Assembly (NCBI RefSeq): GCF_037975245.1
Contig: NC_092568.1
Coordinates: 36,361,001 to 36,425,000, forward strand
DNA: 64,000 nt
Source: Apostichopus japonicus
Taxonomy: Eukaryota; Echinodermata; Holothuroidea; Aspidochirotida; Stichopodidae
Reading direction: 5' to 3'
Each line of letters starts with the position of its first letter. The stretch's first letter is position 1. Position numbers and translations under genes: made by a program. Below, piece after piece: positions 40,791 through 54,242 of this stretch. The notes under the pieces were generated by a model. It was not told where the DNA came from. It ran no database searches and worked only from the letters and a program-made list of their open reading frames with translations.

Positions 40791-41009
40791 CTAAAGGGAA
40801 TGAGAGAAAGTAAGAGTTTAATACATATCAACTAATACAACCTGGCATAATACTGTACTTAAACAATGTTGATCAACTTTAAAATAGCAAAATATACTTG
40901 AAATTATTTCTAAGTAATACAAAATTTCCTTTTGACTTATCCCCCTCTCCATTCTCCAACCCATATTTACCTAACATAAAGCAATATTGAGGCCACAAAA
41001 ATGTCACAT
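40791..41009. other. Upstream intron of MTIF2
   Basis: The splice acceptor ending at 40791 (minus strand) indicates that an untranslated exon and the promoter lie at higher coordinates. I could not place them. Confidence 0.4.
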
Positions 41010-41642
41010 TTAAGGCATTGAAGACTCGCCCCAATGTCATGTGGCAAGACTTCCGGAGGACGCTCCAGCAAAGGTTGCTTAAAGAGAAGCACTGAGACAT
41101 ACTGCTAAACCAGTAGGAAGGCCCGTGACTACCTTGCTTGGAAAAATAAAGTGGCAATTTAAGGATGTTAATATTAACAATTTCGAGGAAGCAATGAACC
41201 TTGTGCATGATCGTGATACGTGGCGGAGGTTAATCACTGAGCATGTCGGATAGACGAGACTCAACTTACTACTACTACTACTAAGACTCGCCCAAAACCG
41301 TGTGCGGCCAACTGAAAAAGTTAACTATCTGTTGCTTGCAAGTGACGTTTTGTTCGTGTCACTTCAAAATGCAGACAGTAATGAAATGTGACACCTTAAT
41401 TGTTATCTTTAGCTGGACCTGAGATGTCCATCGCTGTATCGTTTGTATACTGTGCTGTGGGTATTGACTGCAGCTGTATGTACTGACCGTACACTAGTGT
41501 CTAATTACCGACGGTAGCGAGCTGTGTGTGCATTTTCTGGGATCGATGGCGGTGTTTAACACTTCTGTTACACCTCATTCGAAACTAGGTCAAATTACCG
41601 GCATTAGACATTTCTTTTTGCGCGAGTCTTCACACCCTTTAA
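41010..41642. mobile_element. Family A TTAA element carrying a LINE insertion
   Basis: The left end TTAAGGCATTGAAGACTCG and right end GTCTTCACACCCTTTAA match the 25005 copy. Internal AATGCAGACAGTAATGAAA and the CTAATTACCGACGGTAG word are present. A 251-bp segment at 41032-41282 interrupts it near the left end. Confidence 0.8.
41032..41282 (+). mobile_element. 5'-truncated LINE 3' end
   Basis: It is flanked by an 11-bp duplication AAGACTCGCCC (41021-41031 and 41283-41293) and ends in a TAC/CTA microsatellite tail (about 41266-41282), both signs of target-primed insertion. A plus-strand frame encodes GRPVTTLLGKIKWQF followed by EEAMNLVHDRDTWRRLI and a stop. GRP...EEA..L..DR..WR is the usual end of many LINE reverse-transcriptase polyproteins. 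Upstream stops show that it is dead. Confidence 0.75.
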
Positions 41643-42831
41643 GCATACAAAATTGCAATCCACTAATTGGGCTGGTTATTTAAGCAAATGTGGCAGGCAG
41701 TCTTTTAACAACAAAGTCATCAAACAGAGAGCCAACCTATGATTAGAAATTTCATAATGTTTCATTTCAATATTTCATTTCATTTGTTGTTGGCAGAACT
41801 GTATAAACATGACTTTCACTTCAGAAAATAGTGCTTTCGAAGAAATTATTTTTGATATGTTGAATCAGTACACCTTCCAAGTTACTAGGTATTTTCGCCA
41901 ACATCAAGGAAAGTAGTAATCTCTTCTCGTAGTCGTACATATGAATGAAGGCCTGGGCTATCTCTACTTTACGTATATACAGTACTAACTGGCTATCTAT
42001 ACTTACTGGCTATCTCTACTTGACGTATATATACTGTACTTACTACAGGAACGGTAGGTCAAAATATTTTTCGCGAAAAGCCTCCCTATGCAAAATGCCA
42101 TACATACAGATCCTTTAACTGAAAATTAAGCTTAAGCCAATATCTCGCCTGTCATCTTGAATGACTTTAGAAAAATCAAAGAACCAACTATGGAAACAAA
42201 TAATGCACTACGAGCTCACATTATCAGTTTCGATATTTCAGTGGCCAAACTGGGAAACTATCAGCAAATAATTGGTTAATATATTTTTCTCATGCGTTGA
42301 TCAAGTCGAGGTCGTATAATTAAAAAAATAAGACCATTCCGATTCTCAGTCCATCCTGACCGCTGGTTTATCGATATGTTGGTCGAAGTTACGCTCCACG
42401 AGCCTGCGTTGTTGGATTCTCTTCTGCATGCACTCAAGAGACGACCAGTGACGTTCGAAATGTCAGTTTTTAGCCACAGAAAGTAACTTTGCGAAACAAT
42501 TTGTTCGCTGACTTAATTATAGAGCAAACGGGTCATATTTTTCTTCTTTCTTTCAAAATTTATGGCTCAATAAAATATAACGTAAGGTTGTATACATGGA
42601 TTAAACCAATAAACCACCAAAACTACTGCCCAGTTTTTATCATTTTTATGGCCAAGGCCTACAATAGCCTAACTGTTTTAGTTTAAAATATAAATTTCCC
42701 TTCTGGCACATACAATTGGACAGTTTGCGATAAATCTGGTAATTATTATATAAGTTATGAGATAGGCCTAAGCAAAAATGTCGACAGGACGGGGAACTTC
42801 CTGCGTTGATGTGCCCCCCCCCCCGCCCCTC
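41643..42831. other. No supported gene; possible MTIF2 5' region
   Basis: There is a small tandem duplication (GGCTATCTCTACTT, 41957-42040) and a CpG-richer patch at about 42350-42460 that could hold the MTIF2 promoter. No first exon can be defined. Confidence 0.3.
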
Positions 42832-42839
42832 CTCCTCCC

Positions 42840-43240
42840 CAGTGGCGGAGCTAGGGGTATTGGTCAGGGGGGCGAGAATGGTCTATAGGGGCGCTTTCGT
42901 CACTATCTAAGCGGAGCACCACCACAGGTTGGCGCGGAGCGTACATAATTTTTTGGAGTAAAGATACTCCGTATAGATCACCGGAAATGACCCTTTCCGG
43001 GCCTTGCTAATTTGCAGATAAACGAATAAAAAATAGGTGTCATCGCCATTTTGTCAGAAAATTACACCAACAAAATGTGACAAATGTCAATAGGTATTTG
43101 AGAGCGCAATAAAAAAGTCAATAATCGCGAATGAGTAAAAAGTGATAAAAAGCTGAAAAGGGCGCCAGCAGTCCATTTGAGTCCGTCAGGGGGGGGGGGG
43201 GGGCATCCGCCCTCCTGACTGTATGGACGCTCCGCCACTG
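42840..43240. mobile_element. hAT-like MITE, inverted copy of the 7256 element
   Basis: Ends CAGTGGCGGAGCTAG and GCTCCGCCACTG, with exact flanking CTCCTCCC duplications (42832-42839 and 43241-43248). The body is the reverse complement of 7256-7655, including GGTGTCATCGCCATTTTGTC and a 14-base G run. Confidence 0.88.
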
Positions 43241-43328
43241 CTCCTCCCCAAAAATGATTACTCTGGTTATAGGGCCTGTCATATAGAACGCCGAAGGCTC
43301 ACCAGATGTTCCACACGGTAGAGTACAT

Positions 43329-43943
43329 GTGCGTGTTATAAAAGGTATACGCGTTCGTGTGAGTGATGTAAACGGATCCGTGGCTAATGTAAACACATAT
43401 ATTGCTGATATATTCAAGTGGTATCCACATGATATAAATAAAATTTATCACTTTAAAATAATCGTACACTTCAGAGCATCATCTCGATCATTCGGTGAGC
43501 GTTTGGAGGCTCATGTGACAACAGACTACGCAAAGTACTGTCCCCTATCTCAGGATAAGTATGAAGGAAAGAGCACACTTTTTCTTTCGAAGTGTTACCA
43601 AAGCATGATTTGCTTTGTAACACTGGTTGTTGAAGTGCATTAATTGAAGAATATGTGAAATATGCGAAAGTTGGAGGAGGTGAGACAATTTATGCTAATC
43701 CTATGCCATCAAAGAGAAGGATTTAGAATAAAAATAACAAAAATACTGGGGTGTAAAGAGTCTTATTTACAAGTGACCAGTATTATTGACTCTATAGTTA
43801 CTGAAAATCAACACGTTCATGATACAGAAATCTGCGAGTCTCAGGAACCGCCAACGTGTGTACTTTCTAAAGAGAGGGATAATTTTGACCTAGTGAAAAT
43901 GCTACAACGTCATATACTTGAGAGCAATATATTGAAAATTTAG
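43329..43943 (+). other. Possible decayed reading frame
   Basis: Two open stretches in the same frame (43329-43643 and 43662-43943) are separated by only two stop codons. The second has a mixed, protein-like composition (MRKLEEVRQFMLILCHQREG...). No family is recognised, no promoter or splice context is seen, and chance is possible. Confidence 0.2.
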
Positions 43944-44460
43944 CCTGTAAGTCAAAATGATATGTATGGGGAGTATGTTACAATTAGGTTCACACAACAG
44001 TTTATTGTGATAAGACCCTATACCTGCATGATATTACATATAACCTAGAAATTAAAAACTTCCCACACAAACAGTTCGATGGGTTATGAAAGTTCATAAA
44101 GTATATGAGGTGTATATACTAATCCGTCAAACGGAAGGAAAGCTGAAAACAAAGTCAGGAAGTTAATCTGCATGTAGCCATGTCTCAAAAACAAACATAA
44201 ATAGACTACGGTATATGACTAGGCACCGTATGTTGTATAGAGGTAGTGACGTGGTAGAGCTGATTATTGATGTCGTCGTGAAGGAACAAGGTAACATCAT
44301 GTCCAGGTGACCTGAAGAAACAAGAATCTATATGAATTGGAAGTCTCACTGGACGATCAGGTGAGACAATCATATAGGCAAAGAATGCTGTAACAACTGA
44401 AATTATTCTATTTTTCAAATTTATACTCGTATTATATAAGCTCGGTAATAGAGCTGTGCA

Positions 44461-44871
44461 CAGGGGGTAGGAGCCGGGGGGCACTGGGGGCACGTGCCCC
44501 TCACCTTTTTCCAAAAGAGAATATGTGCCCTACTGGCAAATGATATGTGCCCCTTTCATGAAGAACTTTTGGATATCTTAAGCATTTGTTAATTTTAATA
44601 TTTTATTGTAATTATTTATTTTTTGTCTGTACATGCTATTATTAAAATGGCATCCCATATCTTTTTGCAGCACGGTTAACAATAAACAATCTCAATAAAT
44701 AAAAAATAAATGTTGCAGCGCACAATAACATCATATCACGTATATTTAAGTGATAAGGCCGGTGTGTATCGGTTTATGAATAACGAGTGGTGGTAGTGGA
44801 ATGAGAAAGTGCCCCTCTGATGTTGTGCGAGCCCCCCCCCCCCCCACTTTTTGGAAGCTTCCTACCCCCTG
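44461..44871. mobile_element. hAT-like MITE, 411 bp
   Basis: Ends CAGGGGGTAGGAGCC and GGAAGCTTCCTACCCCCTG, with near-identical flanks GCTGTGCA (44453-44460) and GATGTGCA (44872-44879). GTGCCCCT words occur near both ends. No coding frame. Confidence 0.78.
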
Positions 44872-44879
44872 GATGTGCA

Positions 44880-47800
44880 ATGCTTTCTCAATTGGAGCTG
44901 AATAATATATGTTTCCGCATCCTGCAATGGCTTTCAGGGCTTAAAACTATCTACCGAAAAAGGGTTGGTATTTTCTAATATAGCCTACTATGGATTGGAT
45001 GAACCCTAGCCCCCCTCCCCCTCCCCGCTCCAAAGAACAGTCCCGCAGTTGTTAAAGGTTGATAGGATTTCATTTCAGAACCATCGGCCATGGCCGGACC
45101 TAAAATAAAACACCATAACATGAGGAGATTATATACTTGGATCTGTTCCCATGGGAAACCTTTCTAAATATTTGGCACGATAACCATGATAATTTCATTG
45201 TTCACCAAAAATGAGATTTTCAACGACCTTTCTTCCTGTTTCATGGTCACTGGCGCTGAAACGTGCATAACGCATTCAAGTACCTAAAATGTTGAGAAAG
45301 TCAAACATCAGCATCTGGTTTTACGTATATTAATGCAGACAATTTGCAGACTTGTCTTATAACAGTAAACTTTGACATATACTTTGAATATACCTTTAAG
45401 TAGGTCTATCATACCACAATTATATTAGAGTGTGCATGCGCAGCAGAATCTAAGGTAGGAGGGCGTCCTACCTAGATACAGGGTGGGGGGGGGTTCCCCC
45501 TTTCCGTTTGGTAGAAAACCTCAAAATTGTACTTTTCGCAGTTTGGGGCAGTACAAAGTATGCCGTTTTGTTCAAAAGCTAAAAGAATTTTCATTTTAAG
45601 GGCTTTTTGTGTATTAACATTCAGATACTGAGATTTTTGGGGGGTTCGTAATGCAGATGACTTTTTTTTACTTTCTTTTGGCAAAGATCTTGAGGTAGCA
45701 TTTCTAAATTTACCCGACTTATTTAGGTATACAGGAGCATGAAGCTTGATCGAAGTCCATCATGGAGTCATGTAGGAGTTATATAATTCGTTCCCAATTG
45801 AGGTTAAAAATCGCATGACTGAACATTTTACACCCAACTATAGTGATGTGGACGGGGTGGCCACAACCCTGACTTAACTATATAGGTTACGAATAGTTGC
45901 AGCCAAAGTTACGTCAATTTTTCTAAAATACTACAACCAGGCTTCCGATATGAACACTGACACCAAACAGAAATAGCGCCACTATTTTTAAACAGCGCCA
46001 TCGTTTCTAATTTGCGCCCATAAAATTCGAAACTTTATACTAGTTACTGTCAATTGTATGTATGTATCTATATGTGATCTTCCCGCAAGCAGGAACCCGC
46101 GAAAGAAGCCATGGAGGCTTATAGACTCGCAAGCTGACCGAAGCCAATCTCTCGGCACACATCCATTTAACGTCCATGTCGGGAAGTTGTTATTGAACAA
46201 CACCCTTGCCAGACGACACATTGCTGTCGGCGGGAATCGAACCGCCGCTAATTGTAATTATAAAGCTAATTGTAATTAGCTAGTTCGTGTTACCTTACTA
46301 AATAGCACGTTTCAGGGATAGCGACATACGCTTTAGATGTTTATCATTTAAGCTACTGTGATTCTTAATTTACGTCTTAATCCATAGCACCCAGACCATA
46401 AGATCATGCCGCTGGTCAGACAACGCAAGATATCACAAAACATGCACAACATACGATACTATACCTATAAATGCCCCATTGACTTACACACTAAATCGTC
46501 AAGTCCTTGTAGAAAACGATACTCCTCGCTGGATAGCTGACATAGTGGCCATTTGTGGCACCTTTAGTTTTCCTTATAATTTCATCACTTGTAAAACAAA
46601 ACTGGATCGGAACTTCCTGCAAACAATTTTTCCACACTCTTTAAAAAAAAAACTGCCTCTGTTCCCTTTATTTACTTCCATAGTGCATTTCCATATTGAA
46701 GCCCCCCCCCCCCGCCCCCACCTCCAACTTAACCAACACTTTTCCTAAAGTAACAGATTTAAGGGAATTTATAGATTCTTTATGAAGTATACAACCATAG
46801 AGGGGTTTATTGCTTCAAATAGTTTATTTTTAATGCAACATTTAAAGAAATAGTGCTTGAAATTGAATGTTACAGAACGTTTTATCCTAGACAATTATTA
46901 GAATATAGTTGCAAGACAATGAATTAATGTAAACAATGAAACCAGGGCTGAGACCTCGTGTATCTTATCACATGTAATCTTTATGCATATGCATTACACA
47001 CCAAGTAACATATTTCAACTGTGAACTTATTGAACACCGGAAAAGACACATAATCATCACTGATTGCTACACAGATTGCACATTTCTCAAAATTGTGTTG
47101 CCAATGGGTTTTTTTTTAAATTTTATTTACCATGAAATCAAAAGCACGTAAACTACAATTAGAAAACACACAAATGTGCTTCATCGTTTTAATAGAAACT
47201 TGCCTACATTGAAGCTTATGAACTTTATTGTTATGCGATTTTAATATCAGATAACATAGACAAGTTTATCAAAATCGATTCCAAATCCTGGTTTGAAGGC
47301 GGTCGTATAATACTGCATGAGTGTAAACTTTCAGAGCTGTATAGCCTTTACGGAGGTCCACTTCTAGAACACTCTACAAGCTGAATATCCCAACAGTATC
47401 GTACTGAAACTTTAGTGGAAAAAAGAGAAAGAAAAAAAAAAAGAAGCCAACAGCGGAAATGAAAGTGATTAATCGAACATTTATAAAGAGCCATAACAAG
47501 GTTAAATACAACGCGGTGTCTGAATTACTTCCGCGTTAATGCAACGATGCGTGTTTATCGTGAACATTTTTCAGTTTCAATTCCACTCAGGAAGCAGCAA
47601 CAACAAATGCAAGACAAACTAGAATTTGATTGCAAATAAGCAGTATTGTAGTACGCGTGGAGTGCTTGCAGTATAAGGAAGAACTTTTTTGGTTGTTCAT
47701 GGTGGGTTTTTTTAGGGGGGGGGGGACAACACGCCAGGGAGTATAGTCATGTAGGTACCTACAAAATGAGGGCGCGCTTGTGAGCGCCGTGACAGGCTCA

Positions 47801-50159
47801 GCGGAATCATCGTTGGCTACGCAGCTAGTCTCTGAAACTGTAAATGTATACAGAGTCTATATGAAAAAAAGTTTAAACGTCCAGCCATGAAGGTATCGGT
47901 CACTTGGCCAGAAATGTCAATATTGTAGCGCGCACGCGAAATACTATAGTTACAAGACCAACAAGGGATTGGCAGGCCTGACGAGAGGGGGGGGGGGGTG
48001 GGGGAAGAAGGAAGATGAGGAGGGTAGGGCCGGGAAGCAGCACCAGAGTTCGTGGTCAATTAGCTTATATGCTTTATGGGATATATAATTCATTCACATT
48101 TCAAAATATTATTTTCCCGGGACCTCGACAATCTGTCTCTCGACGCTAGTATGCAGGGGACTGGAAGCGGACGAAAGCAGAGAGCTTCTGCAAGCCTCCC
48201 CCCTCCCGCACCCCACCTCCCTAATGGCCGGCCATTCCCCTTCCACTGTTCCTCTTCAACATTACAACTGATAACATACTAAAGGATATAGAGGAGAACA
48301 ACAGGCGTGAAAGAAATGACAAATGATACAAAATAGAAGCGATATATCCAGAATAAAAATCAAATGTCGGCTCCCAACTCGATTTGAAGTTGGTCCCTAA
48401 ATTGGAGACGAATTCATGCAGTCTACGTGGTCTTACATCTATGAAAGTAAGACTAACAATCTTTGCAAAATTCAACGGTACAAAATCGTTCTCTTTATTT
48501 CTCCCTTACGTCTACATTTAACCGGGATAACATTAGGCTAACCAGGGGTCCATAACAACTCCCTGGGCTAACAAACTTGTACAGCTTCCGCGGACTAAGC
48601 CTCGACTGAACCCCAACGGGGCTGCAGTGTAAGATATCCCACTGAGATTTAATTCCTCTCAGAAAGCATGTCTGTACTTCCATACTTAAAGATCGCTTCA
48701 AGAGAACGAGAAATATATGTAAACGCTGCAGTTGAATTCCCCAGGGTCCTAACAAGAACTTAGAATTCATTTCAGAGAATTGTAGTTCCTCTTTCTGATA
48801 ATGTGTTTTAGTGTTTTGAAATCGCTACGAAAAAGCAGGAAACATCACCAAAATGCTACATATTCCGGGGGCTTCGCACGTGGACCGCTGATAGAGTTGA
48901 TACATACATCACAGAGAAATTAAATTTTAATTGATTGAAAGGGTAGTGGCTTGAACCTTTATGGGAGGGTCAGAGGAGCATGGAGGGTCTAATAATGAAG
49001 GGGGTGCTACCCTGGGGTCACTGAAGCCACCTCCGTATTGAGAGACTTGGCGCCCTCCGCAAAATGAAAAAATAATGTACATGTCACATTCTGCATTCTG
49101 AAGCATATTTAGCCTATAAATTAGGTTTATATAAGTAGTCCTATAACCGCATGAGTTTGTGCCAGGTTTAATAGGGATAGGGGTGGGGGTCCATCAGCAG
49201 TCAGCAGTAATAGTTTAATTATCCAGGGCTGAATGTAAGAAGTCACAGGACTTAACCATTTTCACCCAATTGACGAAGGGAGGTGGGGTGCCGGGGCAAC
49301 CCCTCCCCCCTGGATGCACACTAGGGCTTTGAAAGACATTCCTGAGATATAATTTAGGCTCTCCGCTAATATCATTTTTGTGCTTTCAACTATCTATGAG
49401 AAAAAAAGAAATTTCTAAAAATGTTGCAGCTTCCGGGGACTTTTCCCCACCCCACCTAAGCTTTTACACCAAGCCAATAACACCGTGCAGTTGCAATTAT
49501 AAAACAGTTGCCCTTTTATTGCTTTACTTTTAGAACATTATTCGGCCAGTAAATGGAGTCGATCTCCAAAGAGCAAGTCGGTCTCGAAATCGCCCTGTGA
49601 TCCTCTTTCCCCTTCCCTTGAAAAATGGTGAAACTATGCCCCAACCCCTGCCGCAATCGAGTCGCACTAGGTGGAAGTCTGAGTTTGTTGCATTGCAATC
49701 ACACCACATGAAAGAAATGTAAGGTTTATGCGAGTAGTTGATAACAGCTGTCCATTCACTTTCTTTTCGCATGCATCTATTCCATGCTACCGAAAGGTTG
49801 AATAATTTTGTACAGCACACAAGACCTTCATTTGTAAAGCAACGATCAAAGCTACGTCATACTACTGGGAAGAGCTGGCGGGAATATGTATGCACTAGTT
49901 CATTCATAACGTAAGTTTCCAAATAAGGCTTTATCCATATTCATATTTCAAATATTTTTATTTTCGTAGTTATTGCAATTGTGATGTCAATTGTACCTTC
50001 CAAAATTATTAAACTTCTAAATGTTTAAGAAAATGCACAATTAATAGCATAAAATGCACTGAAACTCCATAAATTGTTTTTTCGTCGCAATCATGTCATG
50101 CATATTTATATCTTTCCCCGAATCCAACCAGTAAACTCTTTGTTTACATACATTGGACT
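44880..50159. other. Long stretch without a supported gene
   Basis: It holds homopolymer-rich patches (C run at 46701, G runs at 47716 and 47987) and, at 46180-46250, a degraded hairpin of the 16115 type next to a minus-strand GGTTCGATTCCCGCC that looks like a tRNA B box, possibly a decayed SINE. Open frames are short, overlap on both strands and carry no recognised motif. Confidence 0.4.
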
Positions 50160-50573
50160 TGTGCCATGCAACCATGCTGCCGTAGTAAATATTTCAATGA
50201 GATCGATCGTACGTTCTAGTGCCAAGGCGTGGCGGTAAATATACATTGGTGCAGTAGTAGTACACATCACACAAACGAACAAGTCATCGAGCGGAAAAAT
50301 TTGTGAAATTTTGTAAGGAATTTTCGCGATAACAACAACCTGACACGTTTGTGTTCAAAATTAATCAGCTTATTCGGTCTAACTGCTTTAGTCTCTCGAG
50401 GAAGAGTATTTTTGGTTAACAATATTCTTTGAAAACAAACTTTACCAGATCAGATTCGCCGGCTGGCCAGGGGTGTAGCACGTCGAGTTGGGTAACCGTC
50501 TGTTATTGCTAATCCCACTTACTAGTGATAGTTGGATAAGGATTAATGAAAGTGCAAAGAGATAATTTTCTAG
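50160..50573 (+). promoter_or_regulatory. Candidate promoter and untranslated first exon
   Basis: A patch relatively rich in CpG ends in TTTTCTAG followed by GTAAGTTTG, a strong donor, at 50574. It could be the first exon of the gene whose start codon is at 60941, whose coding exon is preceded by an acceptor. The link is an inference across 10 kb. Confidence 0.2.
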
Positions 50574-52059
50574 GTAAGTTTGTTACTTATTTATATTTAT
50601 TTACAAACTGAATCGACTGCTCACTAGTAGAACTGATGAAATAAGACATTTGCTTTAGCGTAAGCAGTTCAATGAATTGTAAATTTATTTTCCAATGGTG
50701 TTACGTTAATTTGATGTAGTCCTATGGGATGAATTGTACTATTAGTAGCCTAGCCTGCAGTCAGGAGCAGCTAGGGTGAAAATATTGAGACGCCAAAACT
50801 GAAACACTTATCTATTCTAAGACTAAGAGGTAACTCATCCAGGATATTGACTTGAGATATAGATATAAATAACGAATAGGCTATGTACAGGCATAAATTT
50901 TGGTTACATACATATTTGCATTGTCCCATGAGGGTTAAATATGACTAACAGCTAGTGTATCATTATTATCTCTATCATTATTAACAATAAACATGTATTT
51001 ATGTCACTCTTTTGTAGCTAAGCAGATATGACCCTAAGCCAGTTTATGTAATCTGCATGGGAAAATAGCCTTAGACCTAATTAATTGCAAAAGAGAAGTT
51101 TTAGCCTACTATTGTTATGATGCCTGTTCTCATGTTTTCTTAATAAATGTCAAAATTTCTCATATTTGTGAAACTTTTTTAGGTAATACATGTGTGTGAT
51201 AGACAACTTTAACCTCTGTTTGGAATGATTGCACTGTAAACAGTAAAAAATAAAACTGATTCTGCTGTACACAAGAATAAATCAAGATAACCAGTGTTTT
51301 ATACACAGTATTACAGATCAAGTCTTACTATAGATATTCTAATGAGGTAACCTTCTGCCATCTCATATCTTGTGGTAGTAAGCTTCTAGCTATACACATG
51401 GCATATTGATTTGCTAGAAATTAGTTGCTTAGAAATACTTGTCTGTTGGACAATAATTAGCCACTTGATAAACATTCCATTTGGTGGAATACTTCTAAGT
51501 GGCCTAGATACTAATTCCTCATCAGTGGCCTCTAAAAAGATCCATCTTTTAGGGCTCTGCCTCAGTCAAAATTCCAGTTTAGTATCAGGTCACACTCGCA
51601 TACCCTGGGTATAGCTGGAGACTTGTTTCATCCTACATTCTGAAGTAAAACATTCCCATTACACTTTCTCTTTTTGTACTACCAACCTTATAACCACTGC
51701 CGCGCAGAACATTGATATTAAAGGAATCATTCATTTTATTGGTGTTATACAGCCCTACCACAATCAAGCACATTATGTTGTCAATTATAGATTTTGTTAT
51801 AAACACAAACTGACTGATCTCTCAATCTACAATGACAAGCATGCCTCTGATACATGCATTCATCTCGACCAAAACAATAACTAAGAATGGGACACCTTTG
51901 AGTTGGTTTGAATTCTTCATTGGGTGCCGGATCACTGCGAATGGGCCAACATTTCTGGGAAAGAAGTACATAAGCGTGATTATGTGATGATTTATTGCAC
52001 AAAATTACTAAAAAATTATGATTTAGACCATCAAGATTGAATGCATGCATGATGGGAAT
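50574..52059. other. No supported feature
   Basis: AT-rich sequence with short frames only, possibly intronic for the gene at 60941. Confidence 0.3.
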
Positions 52060-52312
52060 TTAAAGGCATGCTGTATTGGCCCCAAATATGCTAGATATTC
52101 AAATATGGTCACCTTTGGTAAAATTCTTAAACTGTTTTTATTACAACCTTCGAAGAAATTTTCCTCACTGGATGGGACTTTCAGTTATCTTGTGTGTTCC
52201 TTAAAAATGTCTGAGAACAATGTGGAGAGTGAAGACCTCTACGAAGGTACTTTTTAAAACTTCTAGCAATTATAGTGTGCTATAATTTGGGGCCTATACT
52301 GATTACCTTTAA
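52060..52312. mobile_element. Family D TTAA element, inverted copy
   Basis: It starts TTAAAGGCATGCTGTATTGG and ends GCCTATACTGATTACCTTTAA (last 20: CCTATACTGATTACCTTTAA). The body is the reverse complement of 11626-11874, including GGTCACCTTTGG and CTTGTGTGTTCC. Confidence 0.75.
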
Positions 52313-53878
52313 ATTGACAATTTTATAATAATAAATTTAGGTTTTGCTCATTTTTTAGGATGCAGGTTACAAATCGAGTGGGTCTTTATAGCCACCATTT
52401 GGATTACCACAGTCACAGTATTAGTCAACAATAAAGAGAGATTGCTTTACCAACAAATCCTCATTTGACCCTGCCTGTGGACAGTAAACTAAGTACATCC
52501 ACAATTTAATCAATAATTCCACGAAAATAGGCTGTAAGCTCTTCAACCACCAGTAAACTGACCGTTCAATGGGGCTCCCTTTTGTGTGAGACAGTTTCGC
52601 TGAATTTAACAGTTCTTCCTGTGAACTCTTTGAGGTGACCAAAGGACTGTTGGGATTTGGATTGTGAGGCCCTTCTAAACGTTTTATGGATTACTTTTCA
52701 TTCAAGAAATAGTAGAAGAACTTAACACTAGTTAACACCACATATGTCATACTGTAAGACTAGAATTCCCAGTATCGCTGTTACCTATTAGAAAATGTAG
52801 GAGGAAGACAAAATAGAAACAAATTATGGCATATTTTTTAGTATTTACTATTCAGATATTAAAAAATATGTTTAGGCTATTAATGAACATAATGAATAAT
52901 TTTTATCACTTTACCTAACTCCCTCCCATCTAAACAATTTATTTTTGTAAGTTTCTTTCACATTGTCATTTGTTTTACTTTTATAAGAAATAAATTTCTA
53001 ATAGGCTCTGAAATGGCTGCTGTGTACATAAATTAAGTGTTTATTCAGTTATAAATCCTTTTTTAAATAAGATTGTCTTGTTTAATTTAAATTATTGAAA
53101 GAAGAACTTTGAACTTCTGACAGGCATGTTAAATCCATAAACTAAACTTTTAACCAATATATGGGTTTCCAGTCAGGACTGTCAAATAAGATTTTTTTTT
53201 TTTTTTCAATTATTGAGTACACCATAATTTAATATTACATGCTGGCCTGCATGTAACTATGACAGGCAAGGTAGGCCTAGTCATCCACTGTGAGTTAATT
53301 TTCCAGAATAGTAAGGAAGTATAGGTGGTAGATTCCTAACATTCTTTGTATCCAATTCTCCTATGGTGCTGTGCAATGACCACACAACAAACCAGATCAG
53401 TTTAGCAAACAAACTCCACCTTGCTAAGTTTTTAACCCAGGCATTGTTACATTGTAATGCAGGGTTTGTTGATATTTGAACAAGCTCCACAGTTTGGCAC
53501 ACTGTGATAGCTACAGTGATATAGATGTAAGATTGATGTGATCACAATTGGCTGGCTATGTGCATGTACAGTGTCAACACACGGCCAAGGTATAGCAGTC
53601 ATCTTGAGTTTCCTAAAAGTTTCTTAGATCTGAGTGCAATTTAAAGATCATCATTTTGACTCAAAATGATTATAAAGTTGGAGGAGTTTTTCACATATAA
53701 GTGATCATCACTAGACTTTAGCATTTTTGGGATAGATGGGGTGGGGAGGGGGGGGTAGGGAAGGGTGGTGGGATGGGGAGTGGAGTGAGGGTAGAGAGGC
53801 TGATGACCAAAGGTTAATAAATACACCAAGTTCTCCTGGTTAGAGACTATGTAGAAAGTTTCTCTTCCATTCGGTCTG
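52313..53878. other. No supported feature
   Basis: AT-rich, with a T run at 53191 and a G-rich patch at 53735-53785. Minus-strand frames of about 73 and 116 codons carry nothing recognisable. Confidence 0.3.
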
Positions 53879-54242
53879 AAAGGGTGTGAAGACTCATGCA
53901 AAAAGAAACGTCTAATGCCGGTAATTTGACCTAGTTTCGAATGAGGTGTAAGAGAAGTGTTAAACACCACCATCGATCCCAGAAAATACACACACAGCTT
54001 GCTACCGTCAGTAATGAAACACTAGTGTACATTCAGTACATACAGCTGCGGTCAATACCACAGTATACAAACGATACAGCGATGGACATCTCAGGTCCAG
54101 CTAAAGATAACAATTAAGGTATCACGTTTCATTACTGTCTGCATTTTGTAGCGACACAAACAAAACGTCACTTGCAAGCAACAGAAAGTTAACTTTTTCA
54201 GATGGCCGCACGCGGTTTGGGACGAGTCTTCAATGCCTTTAA
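53879..54242. mobile_element. Family A TTAA MITE, inverted copy
   Basis: The right end GAGTCTTCAATGCCTTTAA is intact and the left end AAAGGGTGTGAAGACTC is eroded. The body is the reverse complement of 25005-25367 (CTACCGTCAGTAATGAAAC, CATTACTGTCTGCATTTTG). Confidence 0.82.
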
